Shown: in pieces, positions 14,301 through 26,349 of the stretch
How the letters are laid out: every line of letters starts with the position of its first letter
Numbering within the stretch: the first letter of the stretch is position 1
Assembly (NCBI GenBank): GCA_002245135.1
Contig: NGBS01000319.1
Span: 1-64,000 of the forward strand
DNA length: 64,000 nt
Source: Proteromonas lacertae
Taxonomy: Eukaryota; Sar; Bigyra; Opalinata; Proteromonadidae
Direction: 5' to 3'
The notes under the pieces: model-generated
Databases searched by the model: none
Seen by the model: only the letters and a program-made list of their open reading frames with translations
Told to the model about the DNA's origin: nothing
Position numbers and translations under genes: made by a program

Positions 14301-14390
14301 GAGATAGGAGCAATATCTGAACAAGATCGATATTTTGAAGATCCTGAACTTATACAAAGTATTATTAGTAGACATTCAGACTCAAAATAA
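2318..14390 (+). CDS. Class C-like GPCR with nine tandem UrtA-like PBP-I domains
   Basis: Fourteen exons with introns at 2715-2749, 3733-3778, 3941-3972, 4549-4581, 4720-4760, 4861-4906, 5266-5306, 5402-5437, 6084-6122, 6318-6353, 6554-6598, 7833-7867 and 13959-14013. The spliced CDS is 11,553 nt (3850 aa). ATG 2318 opens a signal peptide (MIIIFLFFLIVPSLS). Nine periplasmic-binding-protein type I domains start near residues 16, 399, 798, 1176, 1569, 1960, 2357, 2745 and 3133, a period of ~390 aa. Most share a GG(V/I) loop, an F(F/V)GG/C-type motif and an acidic-G-x-x-C motif (EGEVC, VGEEC, GGSC) typical of UrtA/AmiC amide or urea binders. Seven membrane helices follow from ~3521, the sixth split by the last intron, and there is no cysteine-rich domain, as in GABA-B receptors. 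Inferred: a plasma-membrane chemoreceptor for small ligands. Ligand and G protein are unknown. Confidence 0.88.
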
Positions 14391-14464
14391 TAATTTCATT
14401 TAAGTGTAAAATATATGTTCTTTGTGTTAAAAAACAAATAAATCATAATTATAAAACATTAATA

Positions 14465-15817
14465 CTATTTCGATCTCATTATTTCATCATCAATATCTAT
14501 TACAGGGTATAAAATAATCATTTTATGTATTGATGACATTGTATTTCTATAATTTTTATAAAACCATCTTTCTTCATCTGTCCATAATGAATTGTCTACT
14601 TCTAGTAATGGATATTCTTCTTTTTCTAATGCTTTCTCACAAAGTAGCTTTAATCCTTTCATTCTAGTATTATTTCCATTATATATATTTTTATTTTATC
14701 CATTTCATTTGCCTAATAAAACAGCACATTCATCATCTATTGAGATATTACTCAAATTAATATCAGAGAATTTTCAATTAACATATTTAAATTGTTTGAC
14801 AATAATTTAAATCCAACATTACCAATTGGATTATCTATTATATAAATAAAAATAGTAAATATAATATACCATGAATGACTAATTTATCAATATTCTCATT
14901 TTCTTTCATGTAATCACAATCATTATTATATAACACCTCTTTTTTTTCTTTCACAATCATTAAATTATTTTTACAATCTCTCAATATTTCACTCATTTTT
15001 ATCATTTCTTTTTTCAACTCTTTTAAACTCATTCTTTCTTCATTTTCCACATTTAGCATCTTATCAATCAGTTTTTCCATTGGATTATTATTTCTAATAC
15101 CAAAACAATATTTACATCTCAGGATCTTCATTGTTTTATTCACATTATCATCTTCATTAAATGGTAATTTATTATTAATCATTTCATATAATATACATCC
15201 AATTGACCAAATCACACTTCAATCATTACATTCTAATCCATTTATCTCTTCTGGGCTTATGAAGTTTATATCATATAACCTCTTATCACTCTCTTTTCTC
15301 AAAGAATTTAACCATAAATCACACATTTTTATGTGATTACTATTGTTTTATACAACATTTGAACTCTTCAAATTATTAACTATCAAACCATATTCATTTA
15401 ACATCATCAATATATCACATATTGAACTTATCACATCACATATATTACTGTTGGACAAGGTTTTTCTTTAAATTAATTCTTCTAAATCTCTATCGTAGTA
15501 TTCTCGTGAAATTATAATACATTCATTGCAATTATTTATATAAATCACTCTAGAAGGATAAATAAAGGAGAAACAACTATCTAACAACAATGAGTTATTT
15601 TCATTGAATTTTAATACTTGTTTCTCTTTGATTCTTTCTATATTAAAACATTTTAACATTCTAAGGCTATTATCATGCTCTACAATTAAATCTACTTCAT
15701 TACCACTTTTTTCTATCTTTTTTCTTATCTAATAAAATAACAACATAAAAATACTTCAGCATTAAATGGTAATATTGATGGTATCATATCATTTACTGAA
15801 GTTCTTAAGTGAAACGT
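14465..15817 (-). pseudogene. Decayed copy of the pseudokinase-LRR gene at 47380
   Basis: Reading leftwards, the fragments match the gene at 47380-50675 in order. A first-exon match around 15817 has ACG where the functional copy has its start ATG. A short intron near 15730-15760 comes next, then N-lobe text (SFIYP, IIISREYYDRDL), a catalytic-loop relic (VNNLKSSN), then WSIGCILYEM and KELKKEMIKMSE. The kinase part ends near 14860. An intron at about 14835-14868 then leads straight to one late LRR (NPIGN, NLSNISIDDE) and to an EKEEYP segment ending at 14465. At least two in-frame stops and several frame changes interrupt it, and several hundred residues of LRRs are missing. It is a non-functional inverted duplicate of a host gene, about 32 kb from its relative. 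Confidence 0.8.
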
Positions 15818-15991
15818 TTTTTGATGTAAAATGAAACGAATATTATTTTCATATTTCATTATTTAATCATATACAACATATTATATATCAAAACTATTCA
15901 TTTTAGTTTATCAACTAACAAATAAACAGAATACAACCATTTTAAATAAATTATTACTATTTATTCTATATCTTCTTTTATTGTAGACTAT

Positions 15992-17716
15992 TCATATATA
16001 TATATAACAAAATAATAAAAATACAGTAGATCGTAATAGAGTAGGTATAGAAGTACCAGGATCAAATTCAGGAGGTAAAGGCTTTTGTTCTTTTCTTTCA
16101 TTCCATCTTAATTCTCTCTGAATTGAAATAAACCAATCACCTGTTACTCCACCATTTATTATATTGTCTCCACCAGTTATTATAGTAGGTAATGGATAAG
16201 TAGATACAGATATCTATATATAGATAATAATAATAATATATTAATATATTTACATATAAACTATCACCTTCATTCAAAATAGCCCATTTTCTACCATCAC
16301 AAATAACAATTGCAGAATTTCTACATTCTTCTTCAGCTCTTTTCGCTACAGTTACTCTTAATAAAGCAGAATCAGGCAATATCATTGGTCTGAATGATAA
16401 ACTATGTGGACAAATTGGAGTTAATAACATCGCAGGAACAGCAGGATGAACCATGCTACCACCAGCAGATGCTGAATAAGCAGTTGAACCAGTTGGTGTA
16501 GCAACTATTACACCATCAGCTATGATTTTTGTGATTTTTTTCTTAAATATATAACAGTCTAAATCAACCATATTAGTTGATTCTCTTTGTATTACAAATT
16601 CATTTAATACGGTAGAAGCATCAGATACATTATCAATATGAAAGTCAGATGAATCAACTGGACAACCATCTTCCAAATTAACTGGAGTTTTATCTTTTTC
16701 TAATTCAATTCTATAGTCCTTTTCAGATGGTGGTAATAATGATTTATCATTTCTTACTATTTTACCAATTAATCTAGTACGAAGTGTAATCCAACATGCT
16801 TTATTTACTACCTATTATTAATTACATGTATATATATACACTTTCCAATTGTTCTTCAGCTGAACTTATATCAATTGGTGTAAGAAATCCCAAGCTACCC
16901 ATAGCAAAACTGATTATAGGAGGACAATATTCTTGAAATCTATAGGATGTATAACACATTGTTCCATCTCCACCTAAAACAACTAAAAAGTCTATATGCT
17001 TTTCTAATTCATCAATTCCTTCAATTGATAAGAATTGATCACATTTTAATTCATCATGTACTGCTTTTTCTACATATATATTCTTCACTTTGTATTTATC
17101 TTGTAGTAATGTACCTAATTTGAATAGCCAGGAGGTAATTATTGTGTCATATGGCTTTTTTATTATTAATACAGATTTGGGTGGAGTGGACCACGTTAGT
17201 TTTACTACATTTGATGCCTTATGAAGCATTATTAACTTCGTACCTGTTGTAATTGTAGCAATTTGATTATTATCTTTACTATCTGCTAAGTCTCCACATC
17301 TATGTGTTATAAATAAACAATATATACTGAAATAATTCATATGGAGTTTTGTGATATTCAGAATATTTGACTGTTTTATCATCTGTTATAGAAAACGTAC
17401 CTTGAGCTTCCACTTTGATAGTTACATCTTTTGACTTTCTTGGAGTTGCTTCTTGTTTTATTATTTCCCTTTCTTGAAAAGACTTTCGATATTTGTCTCT
17501 CTCTTCTCTGTATCTTTTTATTCTCTTCTCTAAAGTTTCCATTCTCAATAAACATTCATTTCTTGTTTGTTTTAATCCTTCTAAACCACTTTTAGGAATA
17601 TGACCACAAGATTGAGCTGCTCGTAGTAATATAGGTTTGGAATGTGGTGTTATAGGAGGAGATTTAGGTGCTTCACTATCAGAGAGTGATGCTTTCTCTT
17701 TGCTTAAATCAGACAT
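15992..17716 (-). CDS. NAD kinase
   Basis: Four exons with introns at 17300-17327, 16812-16839 and 16214-16253; the spliced CDS gives 542 aa. The enzyme phosphorylates NAD(H) with ATP to make NADP(H). Visible family signatures are the GGDGT nucleotide-binding/catalytic motif (about residue 238), the following GSLGFLTP, an NE(F/V) motif (LNEFVIQR) and the glycine/serine-rich ADGVIVATPTGSTAYS block (about residue 376). A low-complexity, charged ~130-residue N-terminal extension precedes the catalytic core, like fungal and animal cytosolic forms; no clear mitochondrial presequence is seen. The gene lies head-to-head with MLH3, with 59 bp between the two start codons, so a shared promoter is likely. 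Confidence 0.93.
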
Positions 17717-17775
17717 TTTAATTAAGTGATCAAGCTTTCAAGCTTTTTTCATATTTTTCTTCTTATCTCCTCGCA

Positions 17776-20298
17776 ATGATAAAAATGAGTGACAAAAATA
17801 CTCAAAAAGACATTGATAGCAACTCAAAAATCACATCTTACCATTATATTTGTGAAGAACGTATAATTAGTGATTGTTATTTTTTCTAGTGTGTGTGAAC
17901 AGTATCCAATCATATGCTACAAAGATTGAGATGAATGTAAACTTGAAAAATTCTTCAATCAGCATAATAGACAATGGTACTCTAATTTAGTGATTAAGGT
18001 ATTAGGTTATGCACTTTCTATGGAAACATTTAGAAAATTAGGTGTTAGTACAATAGAGAGAAAGAATCATAGAAGAGGAGAGTTTTTACAAACAGTTAGT
18101 CATTTATGTAATTCTACTTTCATTATGTATGAAGATAAATTCCAGCATAAAAAAGTTTTATATTTTCAATCTATATAATTACATGTAGACAATCAATATA
18201 AATGGTATAAGTAGTGAAATCACAAGTGGATATAAAGAAAGATGTTATAATGGACTAGAAGTTCATTTAGACCAAATATTCATGAATCGTCCAATAAGAA
18301 TAAAAGTATAATTATTACTATTTGTATATATTATAAATAGTCCTGCAATATTGAGAATGAGATTAATCTAATTATTCAGATAATTGAAAGATTGTCTTTA
18401 CTTCACCCAAATATTACATTTATACTATATGATTCAAATCAATCCAAGTTATTATATTCTATCAAGCCACATTCTACTATCCTCAATCGATTTTTATCAC
18501 TTTATAATAATAAATCAAACTATATAGAGTTTAATATAGAAAACCCTTTGAAATGTAATGGTATAATTTCCAGTTTAAATGATAAAAAGAAAGGAAAGAA
18601 ATTAAATATTCAATATTTATATATCAATGAATATCCAGTGAGATGTAAAGTATTAGAATCAATTATAAATAATGAATTCAAGAGAAAGAACAGCAACAAT
18701 AATAATGAATTGAGTTATATTATCAATATATATATGAATATGCCAGACTATAATGTTATATACAGTAATGACAGTATTAATGAAGTGATAATCAAATATG
18801 ATTATAATTGTCTGATATGGTTAGTTCAAGAAATAATGAAGGAAATCTATGACAATAGTAATTATAGAAGTAATAGTAATAATGATGATGAATATTTGAA
18901 TATTGATGTTCCTGAACATGAAGATGATTATAATGATTTAGAGCCATTATTTACACCTATTAAGAGAATGTATTCAAGTATACCAACACCACCATCTCAT
19001 GAAAGGAGAATACCTGATAATTATAACTCACTTACTAATAAATGGGATTATTTACTAGGAGTTAATTCAATACCAAATAATATCAATAACAATGATAATT
19101 ACCCAACTACAACTACTTCTTATTATTATAATAATCCAATATTTAATGATAATGATAATGATAGAAGTCCTTTATTACTATCAAGACAAGAGTATAGAGA
19201 ATATAAAAGATTATTAAAACAGCCATGGTTAAAACCAATACAACCAGATGAAGGATTAGAAGATGAAGAAGAAGGAATAGAAGTAATGAGAAGTGAAGTA
19301 GAATTACCACAACTACAACAGTGTAATGATAATGTTAGAAATGAAATACAACCATCACCACTACTACCTCGTTATATTGATGATATATCAATAGATATTA
19401 TTAATAGAGAATATGGTCATGATGTAATTATGAATCAGTTTATTGATTATAAACCATGTGAAGCTGATAGAACATATGAATGTAATAATGATGAATATAG
19501 AAATAGTGAGATTAATATAAAAACATATTTAACTCCATCAACAGTAAGTGGAAATAAAAGAAGAAAATTGTCAACACCATCATCATCATTATCTTATAAT
19601 AATAATAGTTTTATCTTTACAAAAGATGATTTAAAGAAGTGTAAGGTGATTGGTCAATTTGATAAGAAATTCATATTATTGTATTGTAATAATATATTAT
19701 TTGCTATTGATCAAGTATAATTATATTATATTAATGTTAATAGCATGCTGCTGATGAGAGAGTAAATCTAGAGAAGTATGAATCAATAATACAATCATCT
19801 GATACTTCAGAGATAATGAATGAAATAAATATATGTGAAACAATGACAATTAATGACAGATTATTTTATATATTAAATGAGAATAAAGAATTGATTGAAA
19901 AGAGGGGATTTAAATATATAATAAAATATAACGAGAATAATGAAAGAGTGATTGAATTAGTGGTATATATATATAAATATATTTCAATTTATAATATCTA
20001 ATAGAAGACAATGTGTATAATGAATACAATTATGCATATAGATTCATTAATGAACTATTTAGAACAATTAGAAAGATGTAATAATAAATATATTAATGAG
20101 TATGAAATACCTGAGTATTTAAATACAATATTGAAATCTAAAGCATGTAGAAATGCAATAATGTTTAATGATAAACTCTCATTTGAAGACTGTGAAAATT
20201 TGATATTGAAACTGAGTGAATGCAATTATCCATTTATGTGTGCTCATGGTAGACCATCAATACATCCTTTATTCAGTCTAAAAGACAATCAAATCTAA
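17776..20298 (+). CDS. MLH3: DNA mismatch repair protein MLH3
   Basis: MutL-family protein, normally the endonuclease partner of MLH1 in meiotic crossover and mismatch repair. Exons by phase: 17776-17860, 17890-17976, 17991-18154, 18189-18305, 18341-19714, 19744-19962, 20005-20298 (779 aa). The N-terminal GHKL ATPase has CEELCVNSI and IIDN, then a very divergent lid. The transducer region carries ERLSLLHPNITF and INEYPVR. The C-terminal nuclease domain has the metal site DQHAADERVNLE, created exactly across the 19715-19743 intron, plus ACRNAIMF and CAHGRP, all MLH3/PMS-type. Oddity: the frame between IIDN and the next exon needs either a 14-nt GT-AG intron (17977-17990) or one missing base, right at the DNG motif of the ATP site. 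Start could also be ATG 17785. Regulation is not visible. Confidence 0.88.
17977..17990 (+). other. Putative 14-nt intron or one-base frame break in MLH3
   Basis: GTACTCTAATTTAG has intron-like ends and its removal restores frame (IIDN followed by VIKVLGYAL). Fourteen nucleotides is shorter than any spliceosomal intron I know of. A single lost base after GG would give DNG-YSNLVIKVLG and preserve the conserved glycine, so a sequence error or a mutation is at least as likely. Confidence 0.4.
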
Positions 20299-20826
20299 TT
20301 ATTCTATCAATTTTAAAAGTTAAGTTTGTTTTTGTTATTATTTAATATTTTTCATGAAAACATATGATATAGTTATAGCAAATAATAAATCAATTCATTT
20401 TAATATTTTGAAACGGATATATAAAACGACTATATTTTTGATTATTAAAAATGAAGAGCATTAGAGCAAAATAAAGGTACATTATTCTCAAAAATTGAAC
20501 AAATGATGATAATTTATTTGATTGTAGCATTAAATTTACAGAGTATAGTTTAAATATCTAAATAGCTAATGAGTGTTACTTTTCACATAAAGGTTTAATA
20601 TAATTATATAATAATATTAATATATTTATAGTTGAGTATATAGTTACTGTATCTTATTATTTGAGGAAATGAGGTATGTGGTTGTTGTTGTTAAATATTG
20701 ATTGGTATATTGAAGTTATGTTATGCAAAAGATTTATCTAAATTGATATATTTGGAGTTTAAATAGAATATAATCTACTGTAAACTAAAGTATAGAAAAT
20801 AATTCTAAACTTCAAAATCTTTTAAT
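20299..20826. other. Intergenic stretch with conserved promoter-like motif
   Basis: About 530 bases between MLH3 and the calpain gene with no convincing coding region. It holds one copy of the recurrent AAAACGACTAT(AT)TTTT motif (20423-20439), 11 bases before an ATG (20451) whose frame closes after seven codons. That may be a leader exon or a decayed first exon. Nothing else is recognised. Confidence 0.5.
20423..20439 (+). promoter_or_regulatory. AAACGACTAT-T-rich promoter-like motif, copy 1
   Basis: AAAACGACTATATTTTT. The same core appears just upstream of the start codons at 27361 and 47380, and in the duplicated remnant at 45716. A CG-containing, strand-oriented core in so AT-rich a background is unlikely by chance. 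No start codon with a long frame lies directly downstream here; the calpain start is about 390 bases away. Confidence 0.45.
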
Positions 20827-23800
20827 ATGAAGCTACAGGATGTAGAACAGCTTATTAAAAAAGTATTTCTGATCTATTAAAGGATTTTTTAGGGTAAAGA
20901 GAAAGAAAATGAGAAGTTGTGGTTATATGCCAGAAGTTTATACTTCCAGGCTTTATATGGTTATTATGTTTTGACTTCCTCTCCAAAAAACTCAAAGTAA
21001 ACTCATATTTATATTGATCTATAGCTATGAAAGAAATATTAAGCGCATTTCAGAAATATTAAAGATGATACAGTTAATTGATGACAAAGCAAATAAAGAA
21101 TTTATGAAGGTATAATTTATAGTATAATAATAGTACCGTACAATTGGATTGTCAATTAAAACATTTGCTACTCCAATGAACTATCTGAAGGGTAAATTCT
21201 GTTTAGAATACGCTCAAACTTTAAGATCTGTTGGTAAAAATACGGAAGCAAGAAGACTGTTAGATAATGCCAAAGCATTATTTAAATCTTCAGAAAAATT
21301 GTCATCAGAAGAACAGGAAGATAAAAAGAAGTATTTAAATGATATTGACCAGTTGTTAAAATCTTATCCAAAAGAAGATAACTTTATTTTCAAACCTGAT
21401 GAAGAAAATGAACAAACCAAAATATTGAAAGATTCTTCAAGAATTGGTGAAGTTGCAGTTAATCCATTTAGTGAGTATGAATTATATAATACAAGATTTG
21501 ATACAGATGAAGAATATTTCAAAGATGATTTTGATTATAACAAAATAAAAGACTTAGTAGGAAAAGGTGTATGGAGAAGACCAAATGAGTTTTATGATGT
21601 TATTCCTGAAGTAGTAAGAGACTTTTTATCACCATCAGTAAAACAAATGGAAATGGGAGATTGTTCTAATATTGCACCAGTAATGGCAATCACTAATCAT
21701 ATGGCATTATATGGAACAACCTATTTGAAGAATATGATATATCCTCAAAACAAAGATGGTTGGCCAATTTACAATCCTTATGGTAAGTATGTTATCAAAA
21801 TATATATCAATGGATGTTTTAGAAGTGTATTAGTCGATGATTATCAATTGACAAGTAAAGAGTGTTCTGGTGTTATTATAGCTCAATCATTATTGCAGAC
21901 TGAATTGTGGGTTAGTTTATTAGAAAAAGCAATAATGAAAGTGTTTTACACAGGTTCTTATTTCAGTTGTGAATTATCCTGTTTTACTGGTTGTGCTACT
22001 AGATCATATAGTTCAAAAGAATTGTTGAATAATTTAGATAAAATATGGAATGAATTATACACTTTATATAGTAATGGACATATAATATCAACACTTTCAG
22101 TCTGTGATCAAGGAAAATTACCAATTGTTCATCATCATGCATATGCTATTTTAGCTGTATGTTATCATATTCATTCTATTCTTTTATTAGTATCGAGAAT
22201 ATAACAAAGAGAAATGGATTCTAGTTGGGAATGCTCATGGCATTAAAGGACCTTGGTATATTGATAATAATATATGGGATGAAAAACATCAAAAAGTATT
22301 GATATTATATAATTGAATTATTGTTATAGTATATTGGATATAATCGAGAATCAGCAGATTGTTTTTGTAGTGTAAATGCTTCTTGGTTTTTGTTGAAAGA
22401 TGTATTACCTGAATGTAATGGAATGTATTTTTCTAAATATTATAATTTCAATAGAAATATAGCATATCATGAAGAAATATACCCATTTAATGGAAGTCAT
22501 CACATTTTATTACCAGGACTAGTTCCAAGACAAGTATATTTCAGACATCAATATACATTTGAAGTAACTCCAACAAAAGGAGTAGGAGAAGTATACTTTG
22601 AGTTTGAAAGGCATAGTAAAGATGAAAATGATTCAAATATCTATGTTTTTAATGATATATCTTTCTATAAATGATTTTTAAATTTTCTCCTTAATAGAAT
22701 ATACTTCTTAGATGTTACAGGTGAAAATTGTAAAAGACTAATGGATGAACCTTCATCAATGGTATATTAACATATTATTACTAATGGTGTAATAGAATCG
22801 AACTTATTATATGATGAAAGTATGGGGAAATAGGCAAATCATTGATAAACCATCAAAGTTTGTAATTGTGTCGTATTTAAAAGATAATAATATATATCCA
22901 GTTCCAATGACAATTAGAGTATATTTTATTGTTTTATATATTATATTATAGATATTCTCAAAGAATATGAAGATATCTCATGGACCTTTAGCGATGGAAA
23001 GATTTACATATAATTCTAAAGTAAGTTTCGATTGGATTACAGATTATAATCCAATGGAACAATTATTCTATATGTTACCTCAATTGAAAATAGTAATTCC
23101 ACAAAATACAAAGTTGTTCATTTATTTGAAATGTGAAAATGAAAGAGTTGGTGGTTCATTATTTAAAGGAGAAAATAGAATATATTGTGATGGTGATAGT
23201 AAAACAGTTACTCAAATGGCTGCTCAATTCAATGAAAATGTTTGTGAAATTGATGTAGAAAAAGGAGAATATAGATTTGTTCCATATTTAATAAACAATA
23301 ACAAACCATGTAAAATCGATGTAAGATTAGAATCTCCAATATCACTTGAAATATCATCAACAAAATGTGAGGAGAAATTCATTGAATATAATATCAAAGG
23401 AGTAGTAAAAGATGGAGGAGAATATTTGATTCAAGGATTTTATACTCAATTACCTCAATACAAATTAACAGTGAAAGAAACAACCAGATTGCTTCTAAAA
23501 TCAAATGATTCATTTTCATATTTCATTTATGTATTTGATTCAAAAGGAAATAGTGTTTTATCTGAAACTCAATGTGAAAATATTGCCAGTGTTCATTCCA
23601 TCTATTCATATTGTGCTAATCTACAACCAGGACAATATTCACTTGTTTTACATTGATATCTTTTTTGGATTATTTATTTCTATTGTAATTCTTAATCTTT
23701 ATTTTACTATTCATAAGAAAGTAATGAAATCTTATTCATTTTCAATGTGGTCAACAAAACCAATATCATATGATAAGGTAGATTTAACAAGACAATCTCT

Positions 23801-26188
23801 AATTTTATTAAAAGATGGGAAAAGAATAAGAAATACATTTGGAAATATTGAATAGTATTAAATTGTTTTGATTATGAATAAAATAGTCATGATAAACCAT
23901 CAAATGATCAATGGTGTATTGATATTTTAGAAGAATCATGTGATTTAGTTTGTAGTTGTGAAACTGTAGATGGTATATCTGAATTTCAATTATATGAGAG
24001 TAATGGAGATCATTTATTCAGTATTGGAGAGAGAATGATATCTGGAAGAATATTAGGTAAAAGCAATACTACATCATCAGTGACATTAAAAAAAGGTAAA
24101 TACACTTTAGTTCCATCATTTGCAGAGTATTATTTTTGTTTTTATTGTGATAATAGAAAAAGTAGTTCTGCTTCAATGGGTATAGTATTTCGTGGATCTT
24201 CATTATTCACCATTACTCAAATCACAGATTGGTTTAATCTTGATATTCATGATGAATGGACAGAAGCAAATAATAAAGGATATAATCATCATACTGTTTC
24301 TCCACAATATCTAATTACTGTTACAAAAACAACTCCACTTTATTTGTATTTAAACACAACTTGTGATGATCAAGTAATGCTACTATTATATAGGAGTGAT
24401 GGAAGATATTTTGATTATCAGGATAATAAATGTTCAGTAATTGATAAACCAAATTGTTTCTCATTTTCATCCAAAATTATTCAAAGTAATTTAACTCCTG
24501 GTAATTATATAGCAGAATGTTTAGTATATAAACAAGCAACACATGGTCCTTTCACTCTCACTATTCAATCTCCAGATAAATTAACTGTGAAAAGATGTCC
24601 AGAATTAGGAGAAGGTTATTTACATTATCATTATGATGGAAAATGGTCAAAAAGTGATGGAACAGCAGCAGGATGTTGCAATCATCATCATTATGATGAT
24701 AATCCAATGTATTAAATATTAATTAATTATCTTTTATAGAATACCAATTACATTTGAAGAAGAAAATACTGAATTAGTAATGGTTTTTAATCCAACAGAA
24801 AAAGTATGTGTAGGTGTTGATTTATATAAAGATGAACAAAATAAGTCTCCTAAAGAACAACTGAAGCAATATCCAAAATCAATTTTTAAAATAAATGGAA
24901 GTTATTTTTGGGCAGAAATACCATTAATCTCTGAAGTAGCTATTATTCCAAAAGGTAAATATTTCTTTGTTCCATCAACATTTGATCCATTTGAAGGACC
25001 AATATCAATTGATATTTATACTAATAAACCAGTAAATGGTGAAATGATTAAAGAACAATACCCTGTAATTAATAGTAGATTATTAAGATTAGATGCTGAT
25101 ATATTATATCGTCAATCATTTCTGTATTTTAGTAATAGTAAGTTAGAAAAAGTAGCAATTAAAACAAATGGTAATACAAAAGAAGAAAATGAGGAGATAG
25201 AATTATTAAGAAAACAATTGTATTGTTGTTTAGGTGAGAATATGGAAATGAATAAAAAGTTAAAGCTAATGGGTCAAGATGAAAAATTGTTTAGCAGGAA
25301 AATAACGAATACTGACACAGCTGTAATAAAATTAAAAGCAGAATTGATAGATGCTCAATCCAAAATTGATGAATTGAATGAAAAGCTAAATAACAAAGAA
25401 AATAATGTAAATGAAGATTCAGAGAGAAAGAAATTATCCGCTGAAATCGATGAATTAAAGCAGGAATTATCTAAATCAAAAGAAAAAGAAAAAATAAATG
25501 AAAAAATAATTTTAGAGTTACAAACTGAGATAGAAAAAATGAAAAAGGAGAAAGGAGAATTACCTAAAATAGGCAATAATGCAACTCCTCCACCACCTCC
25601 TGTTGCTGAAAATGATGGTAATAGTAAAAAATATGAAATTGAATTGGCAGAGAAGAACAAGAAAATCAAAGAGATGGAAAAAGAGTTATCTGAATTAAAT
25701 GAAAAACTCAAAATACTTACTGATGATTTGGATAAAGAAAGATTACTAAAGAAACAATCAGAAGAAGAGAAACAAAAGGAATTAAAACAGAATTATGGAA
25801 TTTCTATAAAATCAAAATCTCCTCAAACTGTTACAACAGTGATTGTATATCTAATTATTATTATATAAGTATTGATTATATTTAATAGAATTCCACTCCT
25901 TTGTTGTTTAATGTTTTTAATACTGATGGATTTACTGCAAAGATAATGGATAAGAATAATTCTTCAAAAGCTAGAATATTAATTTGTACTGATACATCAA
26001 TAGCTTACTTTCAACCTGGTTTCTGTGGTGAAAAATACATCAACATATCATTAGTTGGATCAAAAATGAAGAGATTGAGTTTAACAGTTGAAGTAATACC
26101 TAAAAAGGGTGAAAAATTCACATTAGTCTTTAATACAAAAGAAGAAACAAATGCTTTTGAAGAATCTTATAGAAAATATTTCTCATAA
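20827..26188 (+). CDS. Calpain-7/PalB-like cysteine protease
   Basis: Thirteen exons: 20827-20862, 20893-20996, 21025-21109, 21134-22156, 22191-22295, 22330-22656, 22705-22761, 22796-22918, 22952-23644, 23718-23854, 23887-24708, 24740-25844, 25889-26188 (1638 aa). An N-terminal helical MIT-like region (first ~90 aa) suggests ESCRT-III binding, as in PalB/CAPN7. The protease core keeps the triad: Cys in MGDCSN (~252), His in HHHAYAI (~411), Asn in VGNAHG (~430). The usual NPWG is altered and Trp after the Cys is replaced by Ser. Several C2-like calpain domain III repeats follow, then a ~200-residue coiled coil (~1320-1525) with a short polyproline, and a last beta-rich module. Exon 6/7 is joined by a U12-type AT-AC intron. 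The 23645-23717 intron is long and ends AAG, so it is less certain. Confidence 0.83.
22657..22704 (+). other. U12-type AT-AC intron in the calpain gene
   Basis: Donor ATATCTTTCT, branch-like TCTCCTTAATA, end TATAC, with about ten bases between branch A and the AC end. Both flanks are phase 0 (GAT before, TTC TTA GAT after). Any GT-AG alternative in this stretch leaves the frame one base off. With this intron removed the whole 13-exon CDS is a multiple of three. Confidence 0.75.
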
Positions 26189-26349
26189 ACTTATATATTT
26201 TTTTTCACATTTTTGAAATATTTACAATCTAAGGATAGTATTTATTATACAATCTTAGAATGAATTGAATATATTGTTTTTGATGTTATTGATTTTAAAC
26301 AAAATAGAACTACATAATACATTTAGATTATAATCCTCTTAAAAACAAT

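Noticed and set aside
20451-20474. Seven-codon frame after the promoter-like motif as a gene
   Set aside because: It is too short, shows no continuation by splicing that I could phase, and has no homology.
22645-22697. GT-AG intron GTTTTT...AATAG in the calpain gene
   Set aside because: It leaves the reading frame one base out. The overlapping AT-AC intron 22657-22704 fits phase and consensus.
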